41,995 nucleotides of DNA from Bacillota bacterium (GTDB lineage: Bacteria > Bacillota > Clostridia > Lachnospirales > Anaerotignaceae). Each line of letters starts with the position of its first letter. The first letter of the stretch is position 1. A model generated the notes under the pieces. It saw only the letters and a list, made by a program, of their open reading frames with translations. It made no database searches and was not told the DNA's origin. The stretch is from contig JAFWDD010000090.1 of assembly GCA_017534115.1 (NCBI GenBank), positions 1 through 41,995 on the forward strand, read 5' to 3'. The position numbers and the translations under genes are program-made. Below are positions 41,086 to 41,995 of this stretch, in pieces.

Positions 41086-41995
41086 TTAGCCCGCCTGCTG
41101 GCCTGTCTGGCCGCCTGACGAGGAAACAGCCTTAACGTAAGGATGCTCGAATATGAATTTCTCAAGCATATGCGAATAGATATTGGTATCGATGTTGTTC
41201 TGGGCAACGTCCACCGCAAGATGAGCCTGCCTGAGCTGAAGATCCGTTACATAGCCTACCTGGCGGTTTACCTCCATTGTATTGTATGTGTTTTGGGCTA
41301 CTTCCATTTCCTTCTGAAGGATCTCGTTCTTCTGCTCGTATTTCTGGATGTTGTTGTAGCTTTCTCTTGCCGCTGCTTCCACAGCCGCTTTGCCGTCCTT
41401 ATAGGATCTGTTGGCGGAATTCAGATTTTTCTTTCTTGTGTCGTAGGATGCTCCCTGAGATGAGAACACGTTTTTGCTGAACTCAGCCGCGTCTACGGAG
41501 TTTTGAAGGATTTTCAGGTAAACATCCTGGGAAATCTCCCTTGATATAGCTGTTTCAAGACCTTTTTCCGTTACATCCAGAGGCACAAGCTCCGAATCGA
41601 GTTTGATTTTGTATTTCTTGTTGTATCCGGTACCCATTGTCTTATAAAGACTGAGGTACAGAGCCTCGTTGTTCAGTTTCAGCTCCTCAAGGGTGTATTT
41701 TGCTGATTCATACTGTGTATTCAGCTCCAGGAGCTCATTTTTACTTATGAGACCCAGTCTGTATCTGGTCTGATCCATTAAATTCTGCTCTCTGGCAATT
41801 GCGAGGTTCTCTTCCTGCATGACTATTCCCGCTTCCATCTCGTTGATGTATACGGCGATCGTCATAAGACCGTATCTAAGACCCTCTTCCGTGAGCTTTT
41901 CATATTTTGAGATATTGCTGATATTGGTATCCAGCTCAACGAACGCGTTGAGGAAGTTCAGGTACTCGTCCGCAACCACGCCTTCGCCCTGGTAC
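41086..41995 (-). CDS. TolC/outer-membrane-efflux-like protein, N-terminal part outside window
   Basis: The frame is open through the window edge (an in-frame GTG at 41979 is not the true start), leaving 302 residues. They are almost all long alpha-helix with heptad patterns: EMEAGIVMQEENLAIAREQ, YRLGLISKNELLELNTQYE, then a second similar hairpin with YNTMEVNRQVGYVTDLQLRQAHLAVD. The pair of x-x-R-x-x-x-G-x-x-x/T-x-x-x-L signatures is the hallmark of the TolC fold. It ends in a low-complexity tail (SSSGGQTGQQAG). Homologues occur in Clostridia, which have no outer membrane, where they may act as periplasm-like or surface partners of secretion or efflux systems. Confidence 0.82.
   Translation of the reverse strand, partial: YQGEGVVADEYLNFLNAFVELDTNISNISKYEKLTEEGLRYGLMTIAVYINEMEAGIVMQEENLAIAREQNLMDQTRYRLGLISKNELLELNTQYESAKYTLEELKLNNEALYLSLYKTMGTGYNKKYKIKLDSELVPLDVTEKGLETAISREISQDVYLKILQNSVDAAEFSKNVFSSQGASYDTRKKNLNSANRSYKDGKAAVEAAARESYNNIQKYEQKNEILQKEMEVAQNTYNTMEVNRQVGYVTDLQLRQAHLAVDVAQNNIDTNIYSHMLEKFIFEHPYVKAVSSSGGQTGQQAG

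Overview
The window comes from a low-to-moderate G+C, strictly anaerobic Firmicute, most likely class Clostridia. The evidence is RNase Y, a DnaD/DnaC primosomal pair, rubrerythrin-type oxygen defence, a biotin-dependent Na+-pump decarboxylase cluster, an acyl-CoA dehydrogenase/EtfBA set, an acetate-type CoA-transferase and strong AGGAGG-type ribosome sites. I cannot name the genus. No rRNA, prophage, insertion sequence or CRISPR array is visible.

Layout: 1-2381 is the start of a secreted surface protein (minus), divergent from a 603-residue regulator with two N-terminal HTH segments (2568-4379). Then come an aspartate-type aminotransferase, an M19 dipeptidase and RNase Y (all minus). 9498-14350 is a five-gene operon: carboxyltransferase-like protein, OadG-like, biotin carrier, OadB and OadA. 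It is followed by a frameshifted traX, a cytidylate-kinase-like gene and a two-gene rubredoxin/rubrerythrin operon. 18603-22345 (minus) holds a gamma-glutamylcyclotransferase-like gene and acd-etfB-etfA, which has a structured 5' leader. 23054-24821 has a D,D-carboxypeptidase and a ClbS/DfsB-like protein. 25204-26550 is a CoA-transferase. 26951-29497 holds a small lipoprotein and dnaD-dnaC, where dnaC is cut by an in-frame stop. 29955-35314 is an oligopeptide-type ABC transporter (dppABCDF order). 35838-41995 holds murC, a four-helix-bundle protein, tRNA-Lys(CTT), a CCA-adding enzyme, mntP, an ECF S component and the 3' part of a TolC-like gene.

How the genes may work together: the decarboxylase/carboxyltransferase operon, acd-etfBA and the CoA-transferase fit a fermentation that moves carboxyl groups between C3 and C4 acids, reduces an enoyl-CoA with an Etf-linked dehydrogenase and releases a short-chain fatty acid by CoA exchange with acetate. 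The end product cannot be read from sequence. The rubrerythrin operon would remove peroxide.

The most unusual content is between the genes. Seven intergenic spaces carry copies of one long modular repeat (about 250-465 bp, both orientations) made of small hairpins and conserved blocks, and an eighth has only its hairpin-array part. That part alternates variable short palindromes with a near-constant GGCTTCATTA linker. Other points are a possible cis-acting RNA at the 5' end of the acd-etfBA transcript, RNase Y apparently starting at ATA, the stop codon in dnaC, and a ferredoxin-rubredoxin-rubrerythrin-rubredoxin fusion.
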